Notes: generated from the sequence alone by a model not told the origin. A stretch of 64,000 nt of DNA from an uncultured Stenotrophomonas sp. (GCA_913775725.1 CAJYNG010000018.1:124001-188000); one strand, 5' to 3'; positions 1-9,570 are shown, numbered from the stretch's first letter. Numbers and translations: made by a program.

Positions 1-1305
1 CAGGCGGGTGATCGAGTCGAGCAGGATCACCACGTCCTTCTTGTGCTCGACCAGGCGCTTGGCGCGCTCGATGACCATTTCGGCCACCTGCACGTGGCGC
101 GCGGCCGGCTCGTCGAAGGTCGAGCTGATGACCTCGCCGCGCACGGTGCGCTGCATTTCGGTCACTTCTTCCGGGCGCTCGTCGATCAGCAGCACGATCA
201 GGTGCACGTCCGGGTGGTTGGTGGTGATGGCAGTAGCGACCTGCTGCATCATCATGGTCTTGCCAGCCTTCGGCTGCGACACGATGAGCGAGCGCTGGCC
301 TTTGCCCTGCGGGGCCATCAGGTCGAGGATGCGGCCGGTGATGTCTTCCGACGAACCGTTGCCACGTTCCAGGGTGAAGCGGCGGCGCGGGAACAGGGCG
401 GTCAGGTTCTCGAACAGCACCTTGTTCTTCGACGCTTCGATCGGCTCGCCGTTGATGGTGTCGACGATGTTCAGCGCGAAGTAGCGCTCGCCGTCCTTCG
501 GGAAGCGGATGCGGCCGGAGATGTGGTCGCCGGTGCGCAGGTTGAAGCGGCGGATCTGGCTGGGCGAGATGTAGGTGTCGTCCGGGCCGGCCAGGTAGCT
601 GGCTTCGGCCGCGCGCAGGAAGCCGAAGCCGTCCGGCAGGATTTCCAGCACGCCGTCGGCGGCGACGCCGTCACCGTGGCGGGTCAGCACCTTCAGCAGG
701 GCGAAGATCACATCCTGCTTGCGGGCGCGGGCCACGCCTTCGGAGATCTGCAGCTGCTCGGCGATTTCCAGCAGCTTCTGTGCCGGCATGCGCTTGAGGT
801 CGCTCAGCGAGTAGACCGGGAAGCCCTCGGGCACGTTGGCGTGCGGGCGCGGCACGAACGGCTGCTGCTCGCCGCCGTCGTTGGGCAGGCCATCGTCGCG
901 GAAGCGGTTGTTGCGGTCACGGTCGCGGCGGTTGCGGAAGCGGTCGCGGCGGTTGCCCTGGCCTTGCCCCTGGCCCTGCTGGCCGTTCTGGTTGTACGGG
1001 TTCTGGCCCTGGTTCTGGCCGCCCCCCTGGTGGTTCTGCTGCCGCGGCTGGCCGGATTCGCGACCCTCACCGCTTTCGCCACCGCCACTGCTGGCAGGGG
1101 CCTCGGCGGCGGGCGCGCTCGGTGCGGGGGCGGTTGCGACCGGTGCCGGCGCTTCGGGCGCGGCGGCCAGCGGCAGGGTCGGCTGCGCCGGAGCGGCGCT
1201 GGTTTCGGCGGCTGCCGGAGCGGCGGCCTTGCTCACGCGGGGCTTGCGCACGCGCTTTTCGGCGGGCGCATCGGCGCTGCCGGTTTCGGAAGTGTTATCG
1301 GACAA
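1..1305 (-). CDS. rho: Transcription termination factor Rho (C-terminus cut by window edge)
   Basis: Hexameric RNA-dependent ATPase helicase that ends transcription. The window holds the first 435 codons and stops just after LLDSITRL in the ATPase core. Residues 1-160 are an extension absent from E. coli Rho, rich in Ala/Pro, then in Gly, Gln, Asn and Arg. The usual Rho N-terminal helical domain begins near residue 162 ([20 protein letters not shown]), followed by the OB-fold RNA site and Walker A (QPKAGKT) near 345. The start is TTG at 1303-1305, chosen because AGGAA lies about 8 bases upstream and translation gives [13 protein letters not shown]. It lies downstream of trxA on the same strand, an arrangement also seen in E. 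coli. Confidence 0.96.
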   Translation of the reverse strand, partial: MSDNTSETGSADAPAEKRVRKPRVSKAAAPAAAETSAAPAQPTLPLAAAPEAPAPVATAPAPSAPAAEAPASSGGGESGEGRESGQPRQQNHQGGGQNQGQNPYNQNGQQGQGQGQGNRRDRFRNRRDRDRNNRFRDDGLPNDGGEQQPFVPRPHANVPEGFPVYSLSDLKRMPAQKLLEIAEQLQISEGVARARKQDVIFALLKVLTRHGDGVAADGVLEILPDGFGFLRAAEASYLAGPDDTYISPSQIRRFNLRTGDHISGRIRFPKDGERYFALNIVDTINGEPIEASKNKVLFENLTALFPRRRFTLERGNGSSEDITGRILDLMAPQGKGQRSLIVSQPKAGKTMMMQQVATAITTNHPDVHLIVLLIDERPEEVTEMQRTVRGEVISSTFDEPAARHVQVAEMVIERAKRLVEHKKDVVILLDSITRL

Positions 1306-1494
1306 GAGCGTTATTCCTCGCTTGAAGGTGCGAGCGCCCGGCTGGGGCGGCGAACGTTGGGAATGGGTCTGGAAGAAACTGCGTCCAGAGGGTGCGGCAC
1401 GCGAACGCGGCCGGATATGCCGACACTATCATCGGCCAGCGGCGCCGTGCAAGGGCTGCCGGGAACAGCATTCATCATGGGCGCGGGGCGCCCG

Positions 1495-1521
1495 CCGGCA
1501 GCCGTGGTCGGCGGCTGCCGG
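1495..1521 (-). other. Intergenic hairpin between trxA and rho
   Basis: A perfect 10-bp inverted repeat (CCGGCAGCCG / CGGCTGCCGG) with a 7-base loop lies just 3' of trxA, within the 228-bp trxA-rho gap. There is no T-run on either side, so it does not look like an intrinsic terminator. It could be an mRNA 3'-end stabiliser or part of a rho leader structure. Confidence 0.4.
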
Positions 1522-1533
1522 AGAACAGCAGGA

Positions 1534-1863
1534 TCAGGCCAGGGCCTTGTCCAGCAGGCCGGCCAGCTGGGCCTTGCCCACTGCACCGATCTGCTCGGCG
1601 ACCTTCTCGCCATCCTTGAACACGACCAGGTACGGAATCGAACGCACGTGGTACTTGGCGGCCAGCGCGCGGTTGTGGTCGACGTTGACCTTGGCGATCT
1701 TGGCGCGGCCCTGGTAGGCATCGGCCAGTTCGTCCAGCGCCGGGGCGATCATCTTGCACGGGCCACACCACTCGGCCCAGAAATCGACCAGCACCGGTTC
1801 CTTGGAATTCAGCACTGCGCTATCAAAGTCGGCGTCGCCGACATGTACAACCTTGTCGCTCAT
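1534..1863 (-). CDS. trxA: Thioredoxin 1
   Basis: Cytoplasmic thiol-disulfide reductant of 109 residues, the usual family size. The redox centre WCGPC is at residues 32-36 and the cis-proline loop SIPYL is near 77. The reading frame extends 11 codons upstream, but the [10 protein letters not shown] start matches the family, so the start is taken at 1863. It is transcribed toward rho and divergently from the RNA helicase gene rhlB. Confidence 0.96.
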   Translation of the reverse strand: MSDKVVHVGDADFDSAVLNSKEPVLVDFWAEWCGPCKMIAPALDELADAYQGRAKIAKVNVDHNRALAAKYHVRSIPYLVVFKDGEKVAEQIGAVGKAQLAGLLDKALA

Positions 1864-2373
1864 CTTGGTTTCTCGTCTTGGATTGCACCCGGCCATGCCG
1901 GAGGTGGGTGAACTGGGCCATGCCCGGTGGCGCGACCCTCGTCGTTGCCTCGCGGCGCACTGCCGCGGTGCGTTCGGCGGGATGCCTGGACGCTCACGGC
2001 CGGCAGTGTACCCCTATCGCAGGGCAGGGACAGGCGCCGGCTGGAACCCAGCGTATCGTGATCGCTTCGATGCCTGGTATGTGTCGGATTTCACTGTCTT
2101 CCTGTACATGGGGCTGGCAGTGGGGGACACCAGCGGCCCCGGCAGGGCCGTTCAAGACCGGTGTGGCTGGGTGAAGGGCGCCGTCTCTTGACATTGTGAG
2201 ACAGGTCATTCCGGTTTGCCGGCCCGAGTGCGTTAAACTGGGGCATTGTGCGGCGCGCGGACCGGGTGGTCCCAGCCTGCCAACCCGCCGCAGGGGCCGC
2301 AGTTTGCGACGGTGCCCCTAGACGATGAAGTGCCAGCCGCCCCACGGGCCGGCGGCCATACCAAGACGGACTC
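1864..2373. other. 510-bp divergent intergenic region trxA/rhlB
   Basis: No convincing gene is seen here; the open frames are shadows with no matching product. Promoters for both flanking genes must lie here. A TTGACA box is at 2188-2193, but no good -10 follows at 16-18 bases. A TTAAAC box at 2233-2238 is a possible -10 for rhlB without a convincing -35. Confidence 0.4.
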
Positions 2374-4095
2374 ATGAGCGACAAACCGCTGACCGATTTG
2401 ACCTTCTCCTCCTTTGAGTTGCACCCGGCCCTGCAGGCCGGCCTTGAAGGAGCCGGATTCACCCGTTGCACCCCGATCCAGGCGCTGACCCTGCCCGTCG
2501 CGCTGCCCGGTGGTGATGTTGCCGGCCAGGCCCAGACCGGCACGGGCAAGACCCTGGCCTTCCTGGTCGCTGTCGTGAATCGCCTGCTGACGCGTCCGGC
2601 CCTGGCCGACCGCAAGCCGGAAGATCCGCGCGCGCTGATCCTCGCCCCGACCCGCGAACTGGCCATCCAGATCCACAAGGATGCAGTGAAGTTCGGTTCC
2701 GACCTGGGCCTGCGTTTCGCGCTGGTCTACGGCGGCGTGGATTACGACAAGCAGCGCGAACTGCTGCAGCAGGGCGTGGACGTGATCATCGCCACCCCGG
2801 GCCGCCTGATCGACTACGTGAAGCAGCACAAGGTGGTATCGCTGCACGCCTGCGAGATCTGCGTGCTGGACGAAGCCGACCGCATGTTCGACCTGGGCTT
2901 CATCAAGGACATCCGCTTCCTGCTGCGCCGCATGCCCGAGCGCACCACCCGGCAGACCCTGCTGTTCAGTGCCACCCTCAGCCACCGCGTGCTGGAGCTG
3001 GCCTATGAGCACATGAACGAACCGCAGAAGCTGGTGGTTGAAGCCGAGACCATCACTGCCGCGCGCGTGCGCCAGCGCATCTATTTCCCGGCCGATGACG
3101 AGAAGATCCCGTTGCTGCTGGGCCTGCTGTCGCGCAGCGAAGGCGCGCGCACCATGGTCTTCGTCAACACCAAGGTGTTCGTCGAACGCGTTGCCCGTTC
3201 GCTGGAAAAGGCCGGCTACCGCGTCGGCGTGCTGTCCGGCGACGTGCCGCAGAAGAAGCGCGAGAGCCTGCTCAACCGCTTCCAGAAGGGCCAGCTGGAA
3301 ATCCTGGTGGCCACCGACGTGGCCGCGCGCGGCCTGCACATCGACGGCATCAAGTACGTCTACAACTACGACCTGCCGTTCGACGCCGAAGACTACGTGC
3401 ACCGCATCGGCCGTACCGCGCGCCTGGGCGAAGAAGGTGATGCGATCAGCTTCGCCTGCGAACGCTACGCCATGGGCCTGCCGGACATCGAGGCCTACAT
3501 CGAGCAGAAAATTCCGTCCGAGCCGGTCACCAAGGAACTGTTGACCCCGCTGCCGCGCCCGGAACGCCCGGCGCCGGCTGCAGGCGAGGAAGGCGAGGAC
3601 AACGAAAGCGTCGGCCAGATTTTCCGCGAAGCGCGCGAAGCCCGCGCCGCCGAGGAAGAGCGTCGGGGCGGCGGCCGTAGCGGCGGCCGTTCAGGCGGTG
3701 GTGGTCGTGGTGGTCGCGACGGTGAGCGCAGCGGCGAGCGCCGTCCGCGTGGCCCGCGCAAGCCGCGCGTGGAAGGCGAGCAGGGCGCTGCCGCCCCGGT
3801 CGCCGGCGCCGAAGGCGCCGCTGCCCAGGCCCCGCGTCCGCCGCGTCCGCCGCGCGCCGAAGGCGCACCGGAAGCTGGGGTGGACGGCGAGCACAAGCCG
3901 CGCAAGCGCCGTCGTCGTCGCCACGGCCGTCCGGTCGAAGGTGCAGAGGGTGTGCAGAGCGCCGCCGGCAATGGCGCCAGCCCGGTCACCCCGGTGCAGG
4001 TGGTGGCCAAGCCGGTGCGCACGGCCGCTGATACCGGCGATTCGTTCCTGACCCGCATCGGCCGCAAGATCCGCCGGATGCTGTCGGGCAACTAA
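2374..4095 (+). CDS. rhlB: ATP-dependent DEAD-box RNA helicase RhlB
   Basis: RNA-unwinding ATPase, normally associated with the RNA degradosome. 573 residues. Q motif TPIQ at 33-36, Walker A AQTGTGKT at 53-60, DEAD near 167, SAT near 200 and HRIGRTAR near 343 are all present. Residues from about 395 to the end form a disordered basic tail: acidic/Arg stretch, Gly/Arg repeats ([16 protein letters not shown]), then Ala/Pro and a [13 protein letters not shown] cluster. E. coli RhlB is about 420 residues, so the tail adds about 150. Divergent from trxA. RhlB naming follows overall match and position beside trxA/rho; an RhlE-type paralogue is less likely. Confidence 0.93.
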   Translation: MSDKPLTDLTFSSFELHPALQAGLEGAGFTRCTPIQALTLPVALPGGDVAGQAQTGTGKTLAFLVAVVNRLLTRPALADRKPEDPRALILAPTRELAIQIHKDAVKFGSDLGLRFALVYGGVDYDKQRELLQQGVDVIIATPGRLIDYVKQHKVVSLHACEICVLDEADRMFDLGFIKDIRFLLRRMPERTTRQTLLFSATLSHRVLELAYEHMNEPQKLVVEAETITAARVRQRIYFPADDEKIPLLLGLLSRSEGARTMVFVNTKVFVERVARSLEKAGYRVGVLSGDVPQKKRESLLNRFQKGQLEILVATDVAARGLHIDGIKYVYNYDLPFDAEDYVHRIGRTARLGEEGDAISFACERYAMGLPDIEAYIEQKIPSEPVTKELLTPLPRPERPAPAAGEEGEDNESVGQIFREAREARAAEEERRGGGRSGGRSGGGGRGGRDGERSGERRPRGPRKPRVEGEQGAAAPVAGAEGAAAQAPRPPRPPRAEGAPEAGVDGEHKPRKRRRRRHGRPVEGAEGVQSAAGNGASPVTPVQVVAKPVRTAADTGDSFLTRIGRKIRRMLSGN

Positions 4096-4110
4096 GCCGC
4101 CGATGGTGGG

Positions 4111-4196
4111 TGCGGACCTTGGTCCGCACTGAGCCGAGCATGGGCTCGGCTCTACAGTCCCCATGCCGCCCTGTAGAGCCGAGCCTACGCTCGGCT
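4111..4196. repeat. Palindromic repeat plus convergent SMAG/REP pair
   Basis: A hairpin TGCGGACC-TT-GGTCCGCA (4111-4128) sits in a GGTGGGTGC context also seen at 53451-53541. It is followed by two GTAG-headed palindromes: a reverse unit at 4132-4155 and a forward unit at 4173-4196, each with an AGCCGAGC/GCTCGGCT type stem. This matches the S. maltophilia SMAG repeat design of a GTAG tetranucleotide at the foot of a hairpin. The pair may fold as one larger stem in the rhlB 3' UTR. Confidence 0.8.
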
Positions 4197-4264
4197 GCTC
4201 TCGCGGCTGCCACCAATCGCCCCACCATCTCCACGACGTCGCGCCGGTCCTGCATAATCGGGGC

Positions 4265-4951
4265 ATGAGTGTCCTGCGCTTCGACAATGTCAGCAAACAG
4301 TACGCCGGTGGCCACGAGGCACTGACCGATGTCAGCTTCGAGGTCGCGCCGGGCGAGATGCTGTTCGTCACCGGCCATTCCGGTGCGGGCAAAAGCACCC
4401 TGCTCAAGTTGATCCACCTGGACGAGCGGCCCAGCCGCGGCGCGGTGGTGTTCGACGAGCGCAACCTGCTGAAGGTGCGTGGCGGCGACGTGCCCCGCCA
4501 CCGTCGCGCGGTGGGTGCGGTCTACCAGGACCATCGCCTGCTGATGGACCGCTCGATCGCCGAGAACGTGGCGCTGCCGCTGATCCTGCGCGGCACCCGC
4601 CGCGGCGACATCAACAAGCGGGTGCGCTCGGTGCTGGAGCGGATGGGCCTGGGCCATCGCGAGAAGGCGCTGCCCTCGCAGCTGTCGGCCGGTGAGCAGC
4701 AGCGCGTCGGCATCGCCCGCGCCATCGTCGGTGAGCCCAAGTTGCTGGTGGCCGATGAGCCGACCGGCAACCTCGACCCGACCCTGGCGGCGGAGATCAT
4801 GGCCCTGTTTGCCGAGCTGCCCGCGCGTGGCACCAGCGTGCTGGTGGTCAGCCACGACCTGCCGCTGCTGCGCCGCATGCGCAAGCGCGTGCTGATCCTT
4901 GACCACGGCCGGCTGGTGGATGACATCTCGCCGCAGGACCTGGCGGAGTAA
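4265..4951 (+). CDS. ftsE: Cell division ATP-binding protein FtsE
   Basis: Cytoplasmic ATPase of the FtsEX complex, which controls septal peptidoglycan hydrolases. 228 residues. Walker A GHSGAGKST near 36-44, ABC signature LSAGEQQR near 140, and Walker B LLVADEPTGNLD near 160. The frame is open further upstream to 4163, but that would begin inside the repeat, and MSVLRFDNVSKQYAGG is the family N-terminus. ftsX starts 3 bases after the stop, so the two are co-transcribed. Confidence 0.96.
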   Translation: MSVLRFDNVSKQYAGGHEALTDVSFEVAPGEMLFVTGHSGAGKSTLLKLIHLDERPSRGAVVFDERNLLKVRGGDVPRHRRAVGAVYQDHRLLMDRSIAENVALPLILRGTRRGDINKRVRSVLERMGLGHREKALPSQLSAGEQQRVGIARAIVGEPKLLVADEPTGNLDPTLAAEIMALFAELPARGTSVLVVSHDLPLLRRMRKRVLILDHGRLVDDISPQDLAE

Positions 4952-4954
4952 TCG

Positions 4955-5902
4955 ATGGCGAAGAACGAAAACAGTGAAGCCGCCGCCCCCTCGCGCGTGG
5001 GCGTCTGGTTCCAGCACCATGTGCACAGCGTGGTGTTCAGCCTCGGTCGCGCCTGCCGCAAGCCGTGGGCGACCCTGCTGACGGTGATGGTCATGGCGCT
5101 GGCGCTGGCCCTGCCGCTGGGCCTGTCGATCGCGCTGGACAACCTCAAGCAGTTCGCCGGCAGCGTGCAGCAGTCGCGCGATATCAACGTGTTCCTGAAG
5201 GGCAACGTCGATGGCCCCGGCGCGCTGCGCCTGGCGGGCCAGCTGCGTGACCGCGACGACGTGGCCGAAGTGACCGTGCGCACGCCCGAGCAGGGCCTGC
5301 AGGAGCTGCGCGATGCCGGCCTCGGTGAGGCGATCGATGCACTCAACGACAACCCGCTGCCGTCGCTGCTGGTGATCACCCCGGGCCAGGGCAAGGACGA
5401 CGCGCGGCTGGCGCGCGCGCTGGAAAGCCTGCCCGAGGCCGACCTGGTGCAGCACGACGCGCTGTGGCGCCAGCGTCTGGATGCCTGGCTGGCGTTCGGC
5501 GCGCGGCTGGTGCAGGTGCTGTCGGTACTGCTCGGCGTCGGCGCCGCGCTGGTGGTCGGCAACACGGTGCGCCTGGACATCCAGGCCCGTCGCGAAGAGA
5601 TCGGCGTGCTGCAGCTGCTTGGCGCCAGCGATGGCTTCATCCGCCGCCCGTTCCTGTACCTGGGCGCGTGGTATGGCCTGGGTGCCGGCGCGGTGGCGCT
5701 GGCCCTGATTGCTGCGGCCGGTGCCGCCCTGCGCCTGCCGCTGGCAGAACTCTCGCGCAGCTACGGCAGCCCGTTCGTGCTGCATGGCCTGGATCTGCTG
5801 CATGGCGGCCTGGTCCTGCTCGGCACGCTGCTGCTGGGCTGGCTGGGGGCATGGCTGGTGACCGGCCACTTCCTCCGCCAGACCCGCCCGACCGACACCT
5901 GA
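4955..5902 (+). CDS. ftsX: Cell division permease-like protein FtsX
   Basis: Inner-membrane partner of FtsE, 315 residues. One transmembrane helix near 40-60, a periplasmic loop (about 65-170) that in the family binds hydrolase activators, then three C-terminal helices (about 175-200, 230-255, 270-298) of the FtsX/MacB permease type. The motif RREEIGVLQLLGAS between helices is characteristic. In an operon with ftsE. Confidence 0.95.
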   Translation: MAKNENSEAAAPSRVGVWFQHHVHSVVFSLGRACRKPWATLLTVMVMALALALPLGLSIALDNLKQFAGSVQQSRDINVFLKGNVDGPGALRLAGQLRDRDDVAEVTVRTPEQGLQELRDAGLGEAIDALNDNPLPSLLVITPGQGKDDARLARALESLPEADLVQHDALWRQRLDAWLAFGARLVQVLSVLLGVGAALVVGNTVRLDIQARREEIGVLQLLGASDGFIRRPFLYLGAWYGLGAGAVALALIAAAGAALRLPLAELSRSYGSPFVLHGLDLLHGGLVLLGTLLLGWLGAWLVTGHFLRQTRPTDT

Positions 5903-5909
5903 GACCGGC

Positions 5910-6752
5910 ATGCAACCGCAAGTGTTGAAGCACCTTGAAGGGCCCGCGACGCGGGTGATGGTGGTCGATGGCTCGAAGCTGGTGCGCAAGCTGATCGCCG
6001 ACGTCCTGCAGCGTGACCTGCCAGGCGTGGAGGTGATCGGCTGCGACAGCATCGAGGAGGCGCAGCTGGCGCTGGCGCAGGGCCCGGTGGATCTGGTGAC
6101 CACCTCGCTGACCCTGCGTGATGGTGACGGCCTGGCGCTGGCGCGGATGGTGCGCGAAGCCGCTGGCCAGGCCTATGTGCCGGTGATCGTGGTCTCCGGC
6201 GATGCCCAGCAGCATCTGGAGCAGCGCCGCTTCACCGAGTACGTCACCGACTATTTCGACAAATCGCTCGGCCATGAGGCACTGGCGACCTTCATCCGTG
6301 GCTACGTGCAGCCGCAGACCATCCCCGGCGCCACCATCCTCTATATCGAGGACAGCCGCGTGGTGGCCGAAGCCACCAAGCGCATGCTCGAGCGCCAGCA
6401 GTTGAACGTGCTGCACGTGGTCAGCGCCGAAGAGGCGTTCACCCTGCTCACTGCCGAGTCGCTGGGCCGCAGCCGCCACCGCATCGACCTGGTGCTGACC
6501 GACGTCACCCTGAAGGGTGAACTGAGCGGCCGTGATGTTGTGCAGCGCGTGCGCGTGGACTTCGGTTACGGCAAGCGCCGCCTGCCGGTGCTGGTGATGA
6601 CCGGCGATGGCAACCCGCACAACCAGACCGGGCTGCTGCAGTCAGGTGCCAACGACCTGGTGCTCAAGCCGATCGAAGAACGGCTGCTGGTCACCAAGGT
6701 GCTGTTCCAGCTGCGCCTGGCCCGACTGAACGATGGACCCCTGATTCGATGA
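5910..6752 (+). CDS. Response regulator with two receiver domains, first one degenerate
   Basis: 280 residues, no output domain. Receiver 1 (about 15-130) begins VMVVDGSKLV and has TTSLTLRDGDG where canonical receivers have the phospho-acceptor Asp, so Ser replaces Asp there; a lysine (FDKSL) remains. Receiver 2 (about 143-270) keeps the active-site pattern: IEDS, LTDVTL, MTGD and LKPIE. Only domain 2 is therefore expected to be phosphorylated, and domain 1 may be a protein-interaction module. It starts 7 bases after ftsX, and its TGA overlaps the ung ATG (ATGA), suggesting one transcript. The partner kinase is not in the window. Confidence 0.88.
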   Translation: MQPQVLKHLEGPATRVMVVDGSKLVRKLIADVLQRDLPGVEVIGCDSIEEAQLALAQGPVDLVTTSLTLRDGDGLALARMVREAAGQAYVPVIVVSGDAQQHLEQRRFTEYVTDYFDKSLGHEALATFIRGYVQPQTIPGATILYIEDSRVVAEATKRMLERQQLNVLHVVSAEEAFTLLTAESLGRSRHRIDLVLTDVTLKGELSGRDVVQRVRVDFGYGKRRLPVLVMTGDGNPHNQTGLLQSGANDLVLKPIEERLLVTKVLFQLRLARLNDGPLIR

Positions 6753-7462
6753 TGGATGAAGTAGCCGATACCCCGACGATCCAGCTGGAACCGAGCTGGA
6801 AGCAGCATGTCGGCGATTACCTGATGCAGCCGCAGATGCGCGAGCTGTCCAGCTTCCTGCGCCAACGCAAGGCCAGCGGTGCGGCGGTGTTCCCGCCGGG
6901 CCCGCAGATCTTCGCCGCGTTCGACGCTACCCCGTTCGAACAGGTGAAGGTGGTCATCCTCGGCCAGGACCCGTACCACGGTCGTGGCCAGGCGCACGGC
7001 CTGAGTTTCTCGGTGCCGCCGGGCGTGCCGGTGCCGCCGTCGCTGCTGAACATCTACAAGGAGATCGAGAGCGATCTCGGTATCCCGCGCCCGGACCATG
7101 GCTGCCTGATCCCGTGGGCGCAGCGTGGCGTGCTGCTGCTCAATGCCGTGCTGACGGTGGAAGAGGGCCAGGCCGGCGCCCACCAGGGGCGTGGCTGGGA
7201 AGGCTTCACCGACCACGTGGTGGATGTGCTCAACCGCGAACGCGACGGTCTGGTGTTCATGCTCTGGGGCGCGTACGCGCAGAAGAAGGGCAAGGTCATC
7301 GACACCCGCCGCCACCGTGTGCTGAAGTCGCCGCACCCGTCGCCGCTGTCGGCCCATCGCGGCTTCCTCGGCTGCCAGCATTTCTCGATGGCCAACGAGT
7401 ACCTGCAGCGCCGCGGCCAGGCCCCGATCGACTGGTCGCTTCCGCCACGTTCGGCGCTCTGA
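6749..7462 (+). CDS. ung: Uracil-DNA glycosylase (family 1)
   Basis: Base-excision repair enzyme that removes uracil from DNA. 237 residues. The catalytic water-activating loop GQDPYHGRGQAHGLSF is near 71-86 and the DNA-intercalating loop HPSPLSAHRGF near 197-207, both intact. Two adjacent ATG codons (6749 and 6752) are possible starts; the first overlaps the preceding stop codon as ATGA. Confidence 0.96.
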   Translation: MMDEVADTPTIQLEPSWKQHVGDYLMQPQMRELSSFLRQRKASGAAVFPPGPQIFAAFDATPFEQVKVVILGQDPYHGRGQAHGLSFSVPPGVPVPPSLLNIYKEIESDLGIPRPDHGCLIPWAQRGVLLLNAVLTVEEGQAGAHQGRGWEGFTDHVVDVLNRERDGLVFMLWGAYAQKKGKVIDTRRHRVLKSPHPSPLSAHRGFLGCQHFSMANEYLQRRGQAPIDWSLPPRSAL

Positions 7463-7740
7463 GCACGGGCGCCCGGCCCGGGCTGAACGTCGGGCAACGT
7501 TTCCGGCCCTGAATGGGCCTTCGGGATGGCCTGTTCAGCTCCGCTTGACCCGATTCGGCCGGTTTCCGGTGGGTAATTGCTTGAATTCCAAGGGATTGTG
7601 AATCCCGAAAAGCATGCTCGCCACTGTCATCAAATCGCGCTACGGTAGGGCTCTGTTTGGGACCAGTGTTGCATCAATAGGATGCTGGAACTTTTTCCTC
7701 CTTTAGCAGTCCAAATCCCGGACTGCTAAGATGGGTGCCT
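7463..7740. promoter_or_regulatory. rpoH leader/promoter region with inverted repeats
   Basis: 278 bp without a gene. It holds an inverted repeat GGGATT-GTG-AATCCC (7592-7606), a possible sigma-70 promoter TTTGGG (7656-7661)-16 bp-TAGGAT (7678-7683), a pyrimidine tract CTTTTTCCTCCTTT (7691-7704), and the hairpin annotated separately. The promoter call is by eye and weak. Confidence 0.4.
7703..7729 (+). promoter_or_regulatory. Perfect hairpin just upstream of the rpoH start codon
   Basis: TTAGCAGTCC and GGACTGCTAA form a perfect 10-bp inverted repeat around a 7-base loop. It ends 11 bases before the rpoH ATG. In the mRNA it would place a stable stem against the ribosome-binding zone, where no strong Shine-Dalgarno is visible. 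E. coli rpoH translation is controlled by a thermolabile mRNA structure, but that structure lies in the coding region; a comparable role here is inference. A DNA operator is the alternative. Confidence 0.55.
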
Positions 7741-8616
<876 letters not shown>

Positions 8617-8639
8617 GGCGGGATGGCGTCGCAATTGTG

Positions 8640-8671
8640 AAAGGCCCGGCAGCAGTGCTGGGCCTTTTTCG
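8640..8671 (+). terminator. Intrinsic terminator of rpoH
   Basis: The stem AAAGGCCCGGCA / TGCTGGGCCTTT (one G-T wobble) around a short loop is followed by a T-run, 24 bases after the rpoH stop. Confidence 0.85.
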
Positions 8672-8683
8672 TTTGTGGGGCTT

Positions 8684-8706
8684 ACCCACGCATGGCTTGG
8701 CTCTAC
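8684..8706 (-). repeat. Degenerate SMAG-like repeat
   Basis: On the minus strand it reads GTAGAGCCAAGCC followed by ATGCGTGGGT. It has the GTAG head and size of a SMAG unit, but the two arms match poorly, as if decayed or recombined between two subfamilies. Confidence 0.45.
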
Positions 8707-8787
8707 TCTGACGCCAGAGCGGTGTTTGTGCCGACCGGGTCATGTGCTGGATGCTGATGTTCACGCCGTACCACGCAGTGGCACGGT

Positions 8788-9177
8788 ATGATCATGCCAC
8801 GCGTCTTCCGCACACGAAGTTTCAATCGCAGTATGCGTAGGACCACCCTGTCCGACGCTGCGCTGTACCGGTCGGTACGTGAAATGGAAGCGGGTCTGGT
8901 GGATGCTGATCTTGGCGGCGGAATCTTCAAGAAGCGCGTTGCGTTGCCGGGGCGAGGAAAGCGTGGGAGCGTTCGAATCATCGTCGCCACACAGCGAGGC
9001 GGGCATTGGTTCTTCCTTTTCGGCTACGAGAAGAATGAACGTGCTGCGATCACGAATGCGGAACGGGATGCGCTGCAGTTGTACGCGTCGGAGTTCCTGA
9101 GAATGAGTACGGCGCAGCTGAATCGTGCCGTGCAGTACGGGGATCTACAGGAGATCGGCCATGACGAAGACCCCTGA
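8788..9177 (+). CDS. HigB/RelE-like toxin of a type II toxin-antitoxin pair
   Basis: 129 residues (127 if the second ATG at 8794 is used). The N-terminal sequence, GLVDADLGGGIFKKRVALPGRGKRGSVRIIVA and WFFLFGYEKNERAAIT, resembles the HigB2-like RelE/ParE toxin family, which are ribosome-associated mRNA nucleases. It overlaps the antitoxin start by 17 bp, the usual toxin-first order of hig modules. Codon use is visibly less GC-biased than in the flanking housekeeping genes, which suggests acquisition. Toxicity is inferred from the family only. Confidence 0.82.
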   Translation: MIMPRVFRTRSFNRSMRRTTLSDAALYRSVREMEAGLVDADLGGGIFKKRVALPGRGKRGSVRIIVATQRGGHWFFLFGYEKNERAAITNAERDALQLYASEFLRMSTAQLNRAVQYGDLQEIGHDEDP

Positions 9178-9493
9178 GCGACGGCGCGCGAAAAGTGCGC
9201 TTCTTGAAGCGGTGCATGATGCTGCTGTGAGTCTGCACGCGCATGGCTTCATCGATAAACGTCGGTTGAGCAGCTACGAAGCGCTTTGCCTTGAGCCGAT
9301 CCCTGAGTACAGCAGTGCCCAGATCCGTGCCCTGCGTACGTCATTGCAGCTCAGTCAGCCGGTCTTTGCGGGGGTTCTCAATACCAGCGTTTCCACCGTA
9401 CGCAGCTGGGAGCAGGGCGAAAAGAAACCCAGCGGACCTTCACTGAAGTTGCTTAACCTGATTGATCGGAAGGGTCTCGAAGCAGTCCTGTAA
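9161..9493 (+). CDS. HigA-like antitoxin / XRE-type DNA-binding protein
   Basis: 110 residues. The C-terminal half carries a helix-turn-helix (IRALRTSLQLSQPVFAGVLNTSVSTVRSWEQG, about 53-84) typical of antitoxins that bind the operon's own promoter and neutralise the toxin. It starts inside the end of the toxin gene, so translation is coupled. The stop codon lies within the following terminator stem. Confidence 0.85.
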   Translation: MTKTPERRRAKSALLEAVHDAAVSLHAHGFIDKRRLSSYEALCLEPIPEYSSAQIRALRTSLQLSQPVFAGVLNTSVSTVRSWEQGEKKPSGPSLKLLNLIDRKGLEAVL

Positions 9494-9528
9494 AGCAAAG
9501 GCCCGGCAATGCTGGGCCTTTGCTTTAC
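9490..9528. terminator. Bidirectional intrinsic terminator between higA-like gene and purD
   Basis: An 18-bp stem with one G-T wobble and a 3-base loop. The arms run GTAAAGCAAAGGCCC... and ...GGGCCTTTGCTTTAC. A-rich and T-rich ends on both sides suit termination from both directions; it sits between convergent transcripts and includes the antitoxin stop codon. Confidence 0.85.
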
Positions 9529-9570
9529 CGTGGTATTCAATCCGCGCCATGCATGGAAGCGGGGTGTGCC

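Noticed and set aside
1495-1521. Hairpin after trxA as an intrinsic terminator
   Set aside because: No T-run follows on the transcribed strand.
2188-2193. TTGACA as the rhlB -35 box
   Set aside because: No acceptable -10 hexamer at 16-18 bases; the nearest AT-rich hexamer is about 39 bases away.
4163-4264. Upstream ATG for ftsE giving 34 extra residues
   Set aside because: It would start next to and run through a SMAG repeat; the family N-terminus begins at 4265.
3986-6103. 705-codon open frame on the minus strand opposite ftsE, ftsX and the response regulator
   Set aside because: Opposite-strand shadow of high-GC genes with recognisable products; its translation has His/Gln/Arg-rich composition and no family features.
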